Positions 26,894-36,585 of a DNA stretch of 64,000 nt are shown in pieces. The DNA is taken from assembly GCA_902362725.1 (NCBI GenBank), contig CABIXM010000010.1, forward strand, positions 57,545 through 121,544, given 5' to 3'. The position numbers and the translations under genes are program-made. Below the pieces are notes generated by a model. It was not told the origin of the DNA and did not search any database. It was given only the letters and a program-made list of their open reading frames with translations. The stretch is from Clostridiaceae bacterium. Lineage in GTDB: Bacteria > Bacillota > Clostridia > Lachnospirales > Lachnospiraceae. Position 1 is the stretch's first letter. Every line of letters starts with the position of its first letter.

Positions 26894-29347
26894 TTATTTC
26901 TTCTCAAAAACCGCAATTATCCGCGTATCTCCATCCAATCTCACCTGTATCTCCGAATCTTCTATCGCTCCATTCGCGATCTCTCCGCCAGTGATCTCCC
27001 AGCGGACAAACTCAGAATCTTCTGCAGGCTCAGCCTTCAGGGTAATCGGGTAGTCGGTGTAATACTGCCCGGTCCAGTCCGCGTTGTCCAGATCCGGCGT
27101 GATGGTATTCAAGACTACAGATCCCTGATCTGCCGGAACAGAAGTCAGCGTCACATCCGCCAGAGTGCCCTCCAGTCCGAAATGATCGGCCAGCATGGGA
27201 ATGATGTATTCCGCACGGTGTTCGAAGAACGTATGGAGATCCTGCAGCTCCTCGTCAAAGGTCGCGGTCTCAGGAGCGGCGTTCCAGCGATCCCAGCTTT
27301 TGTCGGCCCAGGGCTTTTGCTCAGCAGTCTGGTCTAAAAGAGCCTTTACGCGGTCCCAGCGGAAATTTTCGTTAGCCAGATCCAGAAAGGTCAGGACAAA
27401 CTGGCGGCGGAAGTCCTCATTTTTCATGAGGGCGGGCATGGGCTCGTCATCCAGAAAGCCGAGGGCGGCGTAGACGGCGTGACCGGTAAAAGAGTCGAAG
27501 GCATAGGCCGGCGTGGTGGCCAGATCCGTGCCGACGCCCAGAGAGTCGTCCAGGTCGTAAAGGATCCAGCGGAAACGGCCGTCGCCTTCGGTGTCATTTT
27601 CAGGGGTGACGGTCTGCCAGGTCAGCACATTGCCGCCCAGGGGCTTGGTATCAGTGTTGGCGATGTAGATATTGGTACACATCCAGTCGATGAAGCTCTG
27701 CATGTCCATTTTGGTGAGCAGTTCCGCGTAATTCTCCGGGTCAGAGAAGTCGGCCTGACTCAGAAAATCGCGGAGATCCCGGTAATTCTGGAGGGCTTCG
27801 TAATCGCCGTCCTCCACATAACGGGTATCTTTGATGAGCAGGGTATTGTCCTGCTCCACATCATAGTGTCCAGCCAGGTATTCTGCGGAATATTTCTCCA
27901 TCAGGTAATACATCCCCCAGTATTCCCCGTTGAGAAAGACCTGACAGGGGAGATAGCGCTGGGTGGCGGTATCTCGGTCAGCCACCAGGTCAAAGAAGAA
28001 CGCCTTTTTCAGCGTGCGGCTGCAGCTGAGAATCAGGTTGGGGTAAGAAATGTCAGTGTCAAAAAGCACCGGATCGAAGGTGGATTTGCCATACTTTTTT
28101 CTGGAAAATAATGTAAAACTCTTTTGAGGAAAATGGCGCGACTCATTTCCACGGATACGGATACCGCAGTCCTGGCTCAGGGCCAGATTGTGGGACGCGT
28201 CGAAGAGCTGGACGTGGGCGGCCCGTTCAGAGCTCCGGCCCTCCAGATAATAGTTGGTGTAATCGGTCAGGAAAGACCAGGGCAGGCCATTGTATATGAG
28301 ACCGGCATCGATGGCGTTGTCATACAGCGCACCCCGGACATAGATTCCTTTTTCAGAGGAAAAAAGGTTCTCTGGGTCAGTGACCAGGGAGAGGGTCACG
28401 GCGTCTTCGTAGCCTTCTTTTTCAGAAAAATCAAGAAAGTAGGTGGCAGTGACCGTGTTGCTGACTCCGCCCTGGGAATCGAAGGCCGCTGCGCGCAGCA
28501 CGACAGCTTTGTCTACGGGAGTCTCCGGAGGCAGATAGCCGCTGTCCTCCTCGGTGATATCGGTGCGGGACGCATACTGATCCGGATTTTTGCTGGGATC
28601 GGTCAGGGTCAGCGGAACGGTATATTCCGGGGAATCAGAAGTGGGATCGCTGCCGTCCAGGGTGTAGCGGATCGTCATCCCCTTCTTTGCGGTGATGGTG
28701 ACGGCAACTTCATTTTCATAGAAGCCGCTGGCAGTTTCGATGACGGGCGCTTCCGGGACAGAAGACGCATCCTGGTTGGAACTTCCCGGGGTGGGGCGCA
28801 GCTGGTCGAATTCCGGGCCGCCGTCCCCGGTGCGGGCGTAGACAGCTCCGGGCCGTATGGAGGAAGGAAGGGTGACGCTGTCCACCAGGAGGGAAGTGGT
28901 GATACCGCTTTCGCTCTGATGCTTCCAGGCCAGGGTGATAGTCTCTCCTTCCGAGACAGAGAGGGGAACAGAAGGCTGTCCCTCCGGAGAACCGCCCTCT
29001 GAGCCGACGGCGTAGATGCAGAGAAAGCCGTGGGGCTCGATGGTTTTGTCCGGAAGCGGAGCCAGATCGCAATGCCTGGGATTGTCGGACAGCCAGAGCT
29101 CTCCCAGGGAAATGGCTTCGTCGGTGGGATTATACAGCTCGATATAGTCCTCGTAGGTGGTAGCCTCATCGATGGCCGTGCCCGGGTTCACGGTACAGAT
29201 TTCATTGATCCGGAGCTGACGGATGGCGCTGGCGGGCCGTGCGTTTCGGAACTTCCAGAACAGGAGGGCGCCGAAGCAGGTGAGCAGTCCCAGGGTTACG
29301 AGAAAAACCGGCAGCAGAAGGCGGGATCTTACGGAGGTGGTCTTCAT
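26894..29347 (-). CDS. CotH kinase family protein with lamin-tail and chitobiase-type domains
   Basis: An 817-residue exported, membrane-anchored protein. Residues about 10-30 are a signal/anchor helix. Then a lamin-tail-like domain (about 45-185: INEICTVNPGTAIDEAT onward), a chitobiase C-terminal-like Ig domain (TIRYTLDGSDPTSDSPEYT region, about 225-315), the CotH kinase domain (about 340-700, with GIRIRGNESRHFPQKSF, YLPCQVFLNGEYWGMYYL and DLDDSLGVG), and a final InlB-type repeat-like domain. CotH proteins in Bacillus are spore-coat kinases, but this gut-bacterial architecture is associated with the cell surface. Its ATG overlaps the stop of the YigZ gene by four bases. Confidence 0.85.
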   Translation of the reverse strand: MKTTSVRSRLLLPVFLVTLGLLTCFGALLFWKFRNARPASAIRQLRINEICTVNPGTAIDEATTYEDYIELYNPTDEAISLGELWLSDNPRHCDLAPLPDKTIEPHGFLCIYAVGSEGGSPEGQPSVPLSVSEGETITLAWKHQSESGITTSLLVDSVTLPSSIRPGAVYARTGDGGPEFDQLRPTPGSSNQDASSVPEAPVIETASGFYENEVAVTITAKKGMTIRYTLDGSDPTSDSPEYTVPLTLTDPSKNPDQYASRTDITEEDSGYLPPETPVDKAVVLRAAAFDSQGGVSNTVTATYFLDFSEKEGYEDAVTLSLVTDPENLFSSEKGIYVRGALYDNAIDAGLIYNGLPWSFLTDYTNYYLEGRSSERAAHVQLFDASHNLALSQDCGIRIRGNESRHFPQKSFTLFSRKKYGKSTFDPVLFDTDISYPNLILSCSRTLKKAFFFDLVADRDTATQRYLPCQVFLNGEYWGMYYLMEKYSAEYLAGHYDVEQDNTLLIKDTRYVEDGDYEALQNYRDLRDFLSQADFSDPENYAELLTKMDMQSFIDWMCTNIYIANTDTKPLGGNVLTWQTVTPENDTEGDGRFRWILYDLDDSLGVGTDLATTPAYAFDSFTGHAVYAALGFLDDEPMPALMKNEDFRRQFVLTFLDLANENFRWDRVKALLDQTAEQKPWADKSWDRWNAAPETATFDEELQDLHTFFEHRAEYIIPMLADHFGLEGTLADVTLTSVPADQGSVVLNTITPDLDNADWTGQYYTDYPITLKAEPAEDSEFVRWEITGGEIANGAIEDSEIQVRLDGDTRIIAVFEKK

Positions 29348-30012
29348 AGCGTGTCCTCCCTGTCGAAGAGCAGAATATCTCCTTTGTAAACCGCGTAGGA
29401 GCAGGCGTCGCCTTTGGTCAGGACAGCTTTTCCGGCGGTTCCTTCCGTGAGATCCTGACAGAAAGAGTCCAGAAGGGAAGCAGGAACCAGAGCCTCCAGA
29501 TAGACAGAATCGGTGTAAGAAGAGTTCAGGGTGGGAATCTGCTGCTGGCCCATCAGGTACTGAATTTTCCCCAGATCGCCGTAATCTGCGGAGATCTCCA
29601 GCCGGATGCCGGCCTGGCGCTCCAGGATGACGGACGCGGCCAGACCGGTCTGTACGGCTTTGGAATAGGCTCGCACCAGGCCGCCGGTGCCTAACAGCGT
29701 ACCCCCGAAGTAACGGGTGACGACTACGGCCACATTGTGGATGTTTTCTTTCAGGAGCACGTCCAGCATGGGTCGGCCAGCTGTCCCGGCCGGTTCGCCG
29801 TCGTCGCTGCAGCGGGTGAGCTGGTGGCGGCTGCCCAGGGTGAAGGCGGTGCAGTTATGTCTGGCGTCCCAGTATTGTTTCTTCGTCTGCTCGATGAAGC
29901 GCAGCGCTTCCTCTTCTGAGGCAATGGGGGCTACCGTCGCGATAAAACGTGATTTTTTTTCCACGATCTCTCCGGTACCGCCCTGATATGCAAAATAATA
30001 TGTTTCTGACAT
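29344..30012 (-). CDS. YigZ/IMPACT family protein
   Basis: A 222-residue cytoplasmic protein of the YigZ family. The diagnostic segment SDDGEPAGTAGRPMLDVL is near residues 63-80, followed by VVVTRYFGGTLLGTGGLVRA. The C-terminal 80 residues are the DUF1949 ferredoxin-like domain. The biochemical role in bacteria is not settled. ATGA overlap with the CotH gene implies coupled translation, although no functional link is known. Confidence 0.92.
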   Translation of the reverse strand: MSETYYFAYQGGTGEIVEKKSRFIATVAPIASEEEALRFIEQTKKQYWDARHNCTAFTLGSRHQLTRCSDDGEPAGTAGRPMLDVLLKENIHNVAVVVTRYFGGTLLGTGGLVRAYSKAVQTGLAASVILERQAGIRLEISADYGDLGKIQYLMGQQQIPTLNSSYTDSVYLEALVPASLLDSFCQDLTEGTAGKAVLTKGDACSYAVYKGDILLFDREDTL

Positions 30013-30023
30013 GGGATTTCCTT

Positions 30024-30332
30024 TCAGGAAGCCTGTCCGCTCTCCTGAGTCATGATATCATCCACGATTTCCAGAAGACATACGGGAGTTACCGCGTTCT
30101 GAATCAGGCGGGAAAGCAGAGAGCGCGCCCGGCTCTCGGAATCGGACACGGGCGGCGTGCTCTCGGTCTCCTCCACCTCCGGATTCCCGGACAGGGCTTT
30201 CTTGATACAGATCCGGTACAGGGGAAGGGGAGAGCAAGCTTGTTCTTCTTCGATGAGATAATATTTCAGGTTCAGCAGGGTTCCTTTTTCGTCCGCGACA
30301 GCGCGGGTCTCGATCAGATATTCTTTCTGCAT
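30024..30332 (-). CDS. Small conserved cytoplasmic protein (DUF6514-like)
   Basis: A 102-residue protein with no membrane segment. I chose ATG 30332 because AAGGAG lies seven bases before it; an in-frame ATG at 30368 lacks a site. The first half is strand-rich (YLIETRAVADEKG, LNLKYYLIEEE, YRICIKK) and the second half is helical. It resembles small Lachnospiraceae proteins labelled DUF6514, from memory only. It lies 11 bases before yigZ, so the three genes yigZ, cotH and this one form one minus-strand operon. Confidence 0.6.
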   Translation of the reverse strand: MQKEYLIETRAVADEKGTLLNLKYYLIEEEQACSPLPLYRICIKKALSGNPEVEETESTPPVSDSESRARSLLSRLIQNAVTPVCLLEIVDDIMTQESGQAS

Positions 30333-30438
30333 GGCAAGCTCCTTTTGAAAATGGTGTGATTTTTTCATGATTATACAGGAGCGGAGCCGAAAAAAATGTC
30401 GAAGGCTGTCACAGAACTCAATTTTTTTAAGTTCTTTT

Positions 30439-30465
30439 GTAACTGGTCAGGTACAGAACAGTTAT
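30439..30465. repeat. Short dispersed palindrome, copy 2
   Basis: GTAACTG (30439-30445) and CAGTTAT (30459-30465) with loop GTCAGGTACAGAA. It differs from copy 1 at 22366 in one loop base and one outer base. Confidence 0.75.
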
Positions 30466-30480
30466 ATTCTTTTTATTATA

Positions 30481-30517
30481 GTATAAATCCGTGGGACTGT
30501 ACAGCGGATTTATGTAC
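30481..30517. promoter_or_regulatory. Inverted repeat upstream of the PBP gene
   Basis: GTATAAATCCG (30481-30491) faces CGGATTTAT-G-TAC (30505-30517) over a 13-base loop. A TATAAT (30580-30585) lies downstream, 26 bases before the PBP start, with only a weak -35. The repeat may be an operator. Confidence 0.5.
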
Positions 30518-30610
30518 CGCGAATACTTAAGAAACTGTGAATTTATCAAATAAGTCTTTATTATGCAGGCACTTTTTGTTATAATGAACTGATGTATAGG
30601 AGGATAAAAC

Positions 30611-33214
30611 ATGAATTACGGAAAACGCAGTACTTCGAAAAAGCAGAAGTCCATGCACTCCAAGACGGCAAAAGCTGGTAAAAAAGCCAGCGTTATATTT
30701 ATAAAAGCATTTCTGATCTGCCTTCTGGCGGTGGGCGTGGTAGGCCTGTGCGCGGGTGTCGGAATTGTAAAGGGAGTCATCGACAATGCGCCGGATATCG
30801 ACAGCACCAGTGTCATCCCGAGAGGTTACAAGTCCGTGATGGTAGACTCGGAAGGCAATAAAATGGCAGAGCTTATCACAGCGGGATCCAACCGTGTCTG
30901 GGTGGACATTGACAAGATTCCGGAGCATGTGCAGAACGCCTTTGTGGACGTGGAGGACGAGCGCTTTTATGAGCATAACGGAATCGACCTGAAGGGTATC
31001 ATCCGTGCGGGTGTCAAGGGCATCGCCAGCGGCTTTAAGAAGACCGAGGGCGCCAGCACCATTACCCAGCAGCTTCTGAAGAACAGTGTCTTCGACTTCA
31101 TGAGCGAGGATACGCTGGTGGAGAAGATCGAGCGTAAGCTGCAGGAGCAGTACCTGGCCCTGGAGCTGGAGAAGATCATGACCAAAGATGAGATTCTGGA
31201 AGCATACCTGAATACCATCAACCTGGGCCAGAACACTTTGGGAATCCAGGCGGCGGCCAACCGCTATTTTAACAAGGATGTCAGCGAGCTGACCGTCTCC
31301 GAGGCGGCGGTCATCGCGGGTATCACCAAGAGCCCCACCAAGTACAATCCGGTCACTGATCCGGAGGAGAACGCCAAGCGGCGTGAGATCGTCCTCGAGG
31401 ATATGAAAAAATGCGGTGACATCACCGAAGAAGAGTATCAGGATGCCCTGGCGGACGATGTTTACAGCCGCATTCAGACCACCAATGAGACCAAGAGCAC
31501 CACGGCCGTGTACACTTACTATGTGGACGCAACCATCGCCCAGGTGATTGCGGATCTGCAGGAGGTCAAGGGTTATACCTCCCAGCAGGCGTACAATCTG
31601 GTATACAATGGCGGCCTGACCATCGAGACTGCGCAGGATCCGGCTGTCCAGCAGATTATGGACGAGGAGACATCCAACGAGGATAATTATCCGGCAGGCT
31701 CCAGGATCGGCCTGGAATACGCGCTGACGGTGGTGAAGCCGGACGGCACCCAGACCAATTACAGCAAGGAAATGATGGAGAAGTATTTCAGGGAAAATGA
31801 ATCCTCCAGCTTCGAATTGCTGTTTGACAGCAAAGAAGACGCCCAGGCGCATATTGACACGTACAAAGCGGCGGTATCCGAGGAGGGCGACAAGATCTAT
31901 GAGACCATCAACATGACCGTGCAGCCGCAGATTTCCATGGTAGTCATGGATCAGTCCACAGGCTATGTGAAGGGCATCGTGGGTGGCCGCGGCGAGAAGA
32001 CCGAGAGTCTGTCCCTGAACCGCGCAACCGATACGACCCGTCAGCCCGGTTCTACCTTCAAGGTGGTGGCGGCTTATGCGGCGGCTTTGGATTCCGCGGG
32101 CATGACCCTGGCGACCACCCAGTATGACGCGCCGTATAATTACAACGGCGGAAAAGGACGTCCGGTCCGCAACTGGAACGGTGAGAATTATCAGGGCTGG
32201 ACTTCCCTCCGGAAAGGTATCGAGCAGTCCATGAATATCGTGGCGGTAAAGACCATTACCGATATTACCCCGGCTCTGGGTATCAATTACCTGAAAAATA
32301 TGGGTATCACCACCATGCAGGAGGAACTGAAGAACGGCAAGAACGACTACACCCAGGCCATGGTTCTGGGCGGTATCACCAACGGTATCAAGAACGTGGA
32401 GCTGACCGCGGCCTACGCGACCATCGCCAACGGCGGCGTCTATGAGAAGCCGGTCTTTTACACCCGGATTCTCGATCACGACGGCAATGTCCTGATTGAC
32501 AATACGGAAGGCTACAGCAGAACGGTGCTCAAGGACAGCACCGCATGGCTTCTGACCAGCGCCATGCAGGACGTAGTCACCAAGGGTACCGGTAAAGCTG
32601 TGAATTTCAGCGGTATGAGCGTCGCCGGAAAGACCGGTACGACTTCTGATAACCGGGATGTGTGGTTTGTGGGCTACACCCCCTATTACACGGCAGGCAT
32701 CTGGGCCGGATACGATAATAACCATGAGCTCTCCAGTAAGAAGGGCGAGACCAGTTATCATAAGAAGATCTGGAAGGCGGTCATGTCCAGACTGAGCTCG
32801 GGACAGTCCGATATCGGATTTCCGAAGCCCTCTTCCGTGACCAGCGCTACGGTCTGCGCGATCTCCGGCAAGCTTCCGATTCCGGGTATCTGTGACGGCA
32901 CCCTGAAGACTGAGTACTTTGCGGAGGGCACGGTGCCCACGGAATACTGTGACGTCCACGTGACCGGTGAGGCCTGCGTGGAGAGCGGCGCTCTGGCCAC
33001 AGATGCCTGCCCGGATCATCAGTTCCGTGTGATTACGCTGATTCCGGAGGACAACAGCGTGTCCGGTTCCCCGCTGACGGCACAGCCCTGTCCGCTTCAT
33101 CCGGGCAATGTGCTTGGTTCTGTGGTTCAGCCGGCTACAGACGGATCCGCGGCGATTCCGGAGGAGTCAGAAGACTCCGAAGAGGAAGCGTCCCAGGATA
33201 CGGAAACGGAATAA
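30611..33214 (+). CDS. Class A penicillin-binding protein (PBP1A type)
   Basis: An 867-residue bifunctional peptidoglycan synthase. A Lys-rich cytoplasmic tail precedes one TM helix (about 26-55). The GT51 glycosyltransferase follows with VEDERFYEHNGID and GASTITQQLLKN. The transpeptidase has the active-site Ser481 in GSTFK and the KTGTT motif at 674. The C-terminal 130 residues are extracellular, with paired Cys (SATVCAISG, IPGICDG, TEYCDVH, EACVES, TDACPDH, QPCPLH), followed by an acidic Ser/Glu tail. ATG 30611 follows AGGAGG. The Cys pattern is seen in other clostridial PBPs and may form disulfides. Confidence 0.95.
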   Translation: MNYGKRSTSKKQKSMHSKTAKAGKKASVIFIKAFLICLLAVGVVGLCAGVGIVKGVIDNAPDIDSTSVIPRGYKSVMVDSEGNKMAELITAGSNRVWVDIDKIPEHVQNAFVDVEDERFYEHNGIDLKGIIRAGVKGIASGFKKTEGASTITQQLLKNSVFDFMSEDTLVEKIERKLQEQYLALELEKIMTKDEILEAYLNTINLGQNTLGIQAAANRYFNKDVSELTVSEAAVIAGITKSPTKYNPVTDPEENAKRREIVLEDMKKCGDITEEEYQDALADDVYSRIQTTNETKSTTAVYTYYVDATIAQVIADLQEVKGYTSQQAYNLVYNGGLTIETAQDPAVQQIMDEETSNEDNYPAGSRIGLEYALTVVKPDGTQTNYSKEMMEKYFRENESSSFELLFDSKEDAQAHIDTYKAAVSEEGDKIYETINMTVQPQISMVVMDQSTGYVKGIVGGRGEKTESLSLNRATDTTRQPGSTFKVVAAYAAALDSAGMTLATTQYDAPYNYNGGKGRPVRNWNGENYQGWTSLRKGIEQSMNIVAVKTITDITPALGINYLKNMGITTMQEELKNGKNDYTQAMVLGGITNGIKNVELTAAYATIANGGVYEKPVFYTRILDHDGNVLIDNTEGYSRTVLKDSTAWLLTSAMQDVVTKGTGKAVNFSGMSVAGKTGTTSDNRDVWFVGYTPYYTAGIWAGYDNNHELSSKKGETSYHKKIWKAVMSRLSSGQSDIGFPKPSSVTSATVCAISGKLPIPGICDGTLKTEYFAEGTVPTEYCDVHVTGEACVESGALATDACPDHQFRVITLIPEDNSVSGSPLTAQPCPLHPGNVLGSVVQPATDGSAAIPEESEDSEEEASQDTETE

Positions 33215-33232
33215 CAAGACAGGAGAGACGAT

Positions 33233-33880
33233 ATGTATCAGACCATATTTTTTGATCTGGATGGAACGTTGACAGAATCAGCCCCCGGCATTACTCGTTC
33301 TGTGGCCTATGCCCTGAAAAAGTGGGGGATTGAGGTGGAGGATCTGCGCACGCTGGAGCCCTTTGTGGGACCTCCGCTGGCGGAATCCTTTGCCAGATAT
33401 TTTGGTTTTACGCCGGAGCAGTGCAGCGATGGAATCCGGTATTACAGAGAATATTATGTAAACAAAGGACTCTTTGAAAATTCCGTATATCCGGGAATCG
33501 AGGATATGCTGCGGGAACTGAAAAACGCGGGGAAGCGGCTGATTGTCGCGACTTCGAAGCCGGAAGAGATGGCCGTGCGGATTCTGGAGCATTTTCAGCT
33601 GGCAGATTGTTTTGAGCGGATAGCGGGAGCCAGCATGGACGAAAAACGGGTGGAGAAGGCAGATGTGCTCCGCTATGTGATGGAAGACCTGGGACAGGTA
33701 GATCTGACGAAGGCCGTCATGGTGGGCGATCGGGAAAATGATGTGCGCGGCGCCCGGGAGAACGGATTGCCCTGCATCGGCGTCCTGTATGGATACGGAA
33801 GCCGGGAAGAGCTGACAGAGGCCGGAGTCGCGAAAATCGCGGATACGGTGGAAGAGCTGAAGAAGATGTTGAAGGAATAA
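33233..33880 (+). CDS. HAD family phosphatase (phosphoglycolate phosphatase-like)
   Basis: A 215-residue HAD hydrolase. Motif I is FFDLDGTLTES with Asp8 and Asp10, motif II VATSKPEEM, and motif III/IV MVGDRENDVRGA. The helical cap (residues about 15-80) is of the Gph/PpaX type. Likely substrates are phosphoglycolate, pyrophosphate or nucleotides; sequence does not decide. It follows the PBP gene by 18 bases with GGAGAG, so may be co-transcribed. A strong hairpin follows the stop. Confidence 0.9.
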   Translation: MYQTIFFDLDGTLTESAPGITRSVAYALKKWGIEVEDLRTLEPFVGPPLAESFARYFGFTPEQCSDGIRYYREYYVNKGLFENSVYPGIEDMLRELKNAGKRLIVATSKPEEMAVRILEHFQLADCFERIAGASMDEKRVEKADVLRYVMEDLGQVDLTKAVMVGDRENDVRGARENGLPCIGVLYGYGSREELTEAGVAKIADTVEELKKMLKE

Positions 33881-33884
33881 GTAT

Positions 33885-33908
33885 GAGCTGTCCGGTATCG
33901 GACAGCTC
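33885..33908 (+). terminator. Hairpin between the HAD and second MATE genes
   Basis: GAGCTGTCCG-GTAT-CGGACAGCTC is a perfect 10-bp stem. It is followed by AAAATAAC and not by T, so it may be a processing or stability hairpin more than a full terminator. Confidence 0.6.
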
Positions 33909-33928
33909 AAAATAACGGGAGTAAAAAG

Positions 33929-35296
33929 ATGAGTGAAGTGAAAGCAGGAAAAATGCATGACATGACGGTGGGGAGTCCCGTGAAGCTGATTCTGCATTTT
34001 ATGGTACCTGTGTTTCTGGGCAATGTGTTCCAGCAGTTTTATAATGTGGCCGATTCCATCATCGCCGGTCAGTTCCTGGGCGTGCGCGCCCTGGCAGCCA
34101 TCGGAAGTACGGGATCGCTGATGTTCTTTGTGACGGGCTGGCTGAACGGCCTGACCAGCGGTTTCGCAATTCTGGTGGCCCAGTGGTTCGGTGCGAAAGA
34201 GTATGAGCGGATGCGGCATTATGTGGCCATGTCCGTGTATCTGTCCCTGGGCTTCGCCGTATTGATGACGATAGGGCTGGGGTTGGCCAATGTGCCGATT
34301 CTGCGGCTGATGAATTATTCGGATGAGATTATGCCGGATGTGAAGGCTTATATGGGAATCATTTACGCAGGCCTGGTGGTGACAGCTGCCTATAACGCGC
34401 TGGCGGCATTTCTGCGGGCATTGGGTGATTCCAAGTCGCCGCTGTATTTTCTGATTATTTCCGCGGCCATCAATGTGGCGCTGGATATCGCCTTTATTAT
34501 TTACGGCGGTATGGGCGTGGAGGGCTGTGCCTACGCAACGGTCATCGCCCAGGGGATATCAGCGGCGCTGTGTTTTATTTACATTGTGAAAAAGTATCCG
34601 ATTTTACATTTGAAAAAGGAAAATTTCGCATTTTCCATGGAGTCCTGCGGCCGACTGCTGTCCCTTGGTATCCCCATGGCACTGCAGTTTTCCATCACGG
34701 CCATTGGCACCATCATCGTGCAGGGTGCGGTCAATGTGTACGGCGAGAACTATATGGCGGGCTTTTCCGCAGCCGGAAAGCTCCAGAATATCGTTGCCAC
34801 AGTATATGTGGCCTTCGGAGCGACCATTGCCACTTATGTGGGACAAAACTGGGGAGCAGGCAAGAAGGAACGCGTGCTTATGGGCGTGAATTGTACGCAG
34901 ATTATGATTCTGATTTACAGCGTCTTTGCCATGGCGCTGGTATTTTTCTTCAGTAAATATATGACGCTCTTATTTGTCAGCGCTTCGGAAACAGAGGTCA
35001 TCGATGTGGCGGTGTTGTATTTTCGTATGGTATTCTGGTGTTACCCGTTCCTGGGCAGCATCTTCCTGTACCGGAATACGCTGCAGGGTCTGGGCTACGG
35101 CCTGGTTCCCATGCTGGGTGGCGTCTTTGAGCTGACTGCCCGGGCTGGCATCGTCCTGATGGTAGCGGGAAAGGCAAGCTTCGCGGGCGTCTGCCTGTCA
35201 GACCCGGCGGCCTGGATTTCCGCGCTGATTCCGCTGGTGCCCTATTACTTCTATGTGACGCGGAAGTGGAGGAAGGAATTGAAAAAAAAGGCATAA
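33929..35296 (+). CDS. MATE family efflux transporter (second)
   Basis: A 455-residue membrane protein with about 12 TM helices. TM1 has the family phrase FLGNVFQQFYNVADSIIAGQFLG, which differs from the MATE protein at 3660 and belongs to the clostridial branch near MepA-like proteins. Cation-coupled drug or metabolite export is the family role. ATG 33929 follows GGGAG. The C-terminus is a short Lys-rich tail. Confidence 0.92.
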   Translation: MSEVKAGKMHDMTVGSPVKLILHFMVPVFLGNVFQQFYNVADSIIAGQFLGVRALAAIGSTGSLMFFVTGWLNGLTSGFAILVAQWFGAKEYERMRHYVAMSVYLSLGFAVLMTIGLGLANVPILRLMNYSDEIMPDVKAYMGIIYAGLVVTAAYNALAAFLRALGDSKSPLYFLIISAAINVALDIAFIIYGGMGVEGCAYATVIAQGISAALCFIYIVKKYPILHLKKENFAFSMESCGRLLSLGIPMALQFSITAIGTIIVQGAVNVYGENYMAGFSAAGKLQNIVATVYVAFGATIATYVGQNWGAGKKERVLMGVNCTQIMILIYSVFAMALVFFFSKYMTLLFVSASETEVIDVAVLYFRMVFWCYPFLGSIFLYRNTLQGLGYGLVPMLGGVFELTARAGIVLMVAGKASFAGVCLSDPAAWISALIPLVPYYFYVTRKWRKELKKKA

Positions 35297-35303
35297 AGAA
35301 AAG

Positions 35304-35343
35304 CAGCCGACCGGAGGAAAAATCTGGTCGGCTGTTTGCTTTT
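35304..35343. terminator. Bidirectional terminator between MATE and aldo/keto reductase genes
   Basis: CAGCCGACC (35304-35312) and GGTCGGCTG (35326-35334) pair, with TTTGCTTTT on the plus side and A-rich sequence on the other, between two converging genes. Confidence 0.85.
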
Positions 35344-36370
35344 AATTCACTTTCACTTCCCCGGCCAGGATCTTCTTATAATCTTCATAATTCTTCTGAA
35401 GCAGCTCCGGCGTGTTCAGATCGTAGGGGCATTGTGCCATGCACTGGTTGCAGTGGAGACAGTCTTCGATTTTTTTCATGTTCTCCTGCCACTGTTCGCT
35501 TAACCAGGCGGCGGAGGGAGCGCGGCGGACCATCAGGGACATGCGGGCGCAGCTGTTGATGAGAATACCGGCGGGACAGGGCATGCAGTAGCCGCAGCCG
35601 CGGCAGAATTCGCCGTTCAGCTCCGCTTTTTCCTTCTCGATAAAGGCAGTGATTTCCGCGTCCAAGGCGGGCGGCTGGTCCATGTAGGAGAGCCACTCTT
35701 CCAGCTCGGTCATTTTCTGAATACCCCAGATGGGAAGTACATTGTCGAACTGGGACATAAAAGCGAAAGCGGCCCGGGAGTTGTTGATGAGGCCTCCGGC
35801 CAGTCCCTTCATGGCGATAAAGCCCATGTTATGCTCCTTACAAAGCTGAACCAGCTCCAGCTCTTTTTCAGAGGAAATATAGCTTAAGGGGTATTGCAAA
35901 GTCTCATAAAGACCGGATTCAATGCATTCTTTGGCTACGCCAAGCTTGTGGGCGGTGACGCCGATGTGGCGGATTTTGCCCTGGGCTTTGGCTTCCAGCA
36001 TACATTCGTACATGCCGGTACCGTCGCCGGGACGATAGCACTGATCCACGCAGTGGAATTGATAGATGTCCAGGTAATCTGTTTTCAGGAGCTTTAACGA
36101 AGTATTCAGCTGTTTCCGGAAGGCTTCAGGCGTGCGACCCATGGTTTTGCTGGCAATGTAAATCTGATCGCGCATGCCTTCGAAGGCATGGCCCAATTTC
36201 TCCTCGCTGTCGCTGTAGGCCCGGGCCGTGTCGAAGAAGCGCATGCCGCCTTCGTAGGCCCTGCGGAGAATGGAGGCTGCAGTTTCCATATCGACGCGCT
36301 GTACCGGGAGCGCGCCAAAGGCGTTCTGTGGCACGGTGATACCGGTGGTGCCGAGGGTGATCATTTTCAT
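35342..36370 (-). CDS. Aldo/keto reductase with C-terminal 4Fe-4S domain
   Basis: A 342-residue protein. The N-terminal AKR barrel has Asp47 and Tyr52 (FFDTARAYSDSE), Lys75 (IASKTMG) and His106 (YQFHCVD), the usual catalytic tetrad. The C-terminal 90 residues carry two Cys clusters: C256, C259, C262, C265 (CRGCGYCMPCP) and C304, C307, C310, C314 (CLHCNQCMAQCP), fit for two 4Fe-4S clusters. Such fusions are common in anaerobes and may use ferredoxin-linked chemistry; substrate unknown. Monocistronic on the minus strand. Confidence 0.93.
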   Translation of the reverse strand: MKMITLGTTGITVPQNAFGALPVQRVDMETAASILRRAYEGGMRFFDTARAYSDSEEKLGHAFEGMRDQIYIASKTMGRTPEAFRKQLNTSLKLLKTDYLDIYQFHCVDQCYRPGDGTGMYECMLEAKAQGKIRHIGVTAHKLGVAKECIESGLYETLQYPLSYISSEKELELVQLCKEHNMGFIAMKGLAGGLINNSRAAFAFMSQFDNVLPIWGIQKMTELEEWLSYMDQPPALDAEITAFIEKEKAELNGEFCRGCGYCMPCPAGILINSCARMSLMVRRAPSAAWLSEQWQENMKKIEDCLHCNQCMAQCPYDLNTPELLQKNYEDYKKILAGEVKVN

Positions 36371-36585
36371 AGAGAAATCCTCCTTTAAGAATCGTTTGAA
36401 TTTTGAAATTCAGGGGATGATAATTTTTATCAGAATCTGGATTTATTTTAATATGATCCATGAGGTATTTCAATATAAAATTACAGAGAGGCGCGATGGA
36501 AAAGCAACCCGCATTTGACGTTTCCCCGAATCCATGATACCTTGTAACTAGTGCCGTCAGAAAGGCGGCGTGGAGGAGATTTCAT

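Noticed and set aside
30527..33100. An 857-codon open frame on the minus strand
   Set aside because: It lies antisense to the class A PBP gene, whose motifs are all intact. Its translation is His/Leu/Gly-rich with no recognisable domain, as expected from the complement of GC-rich coding DNA.
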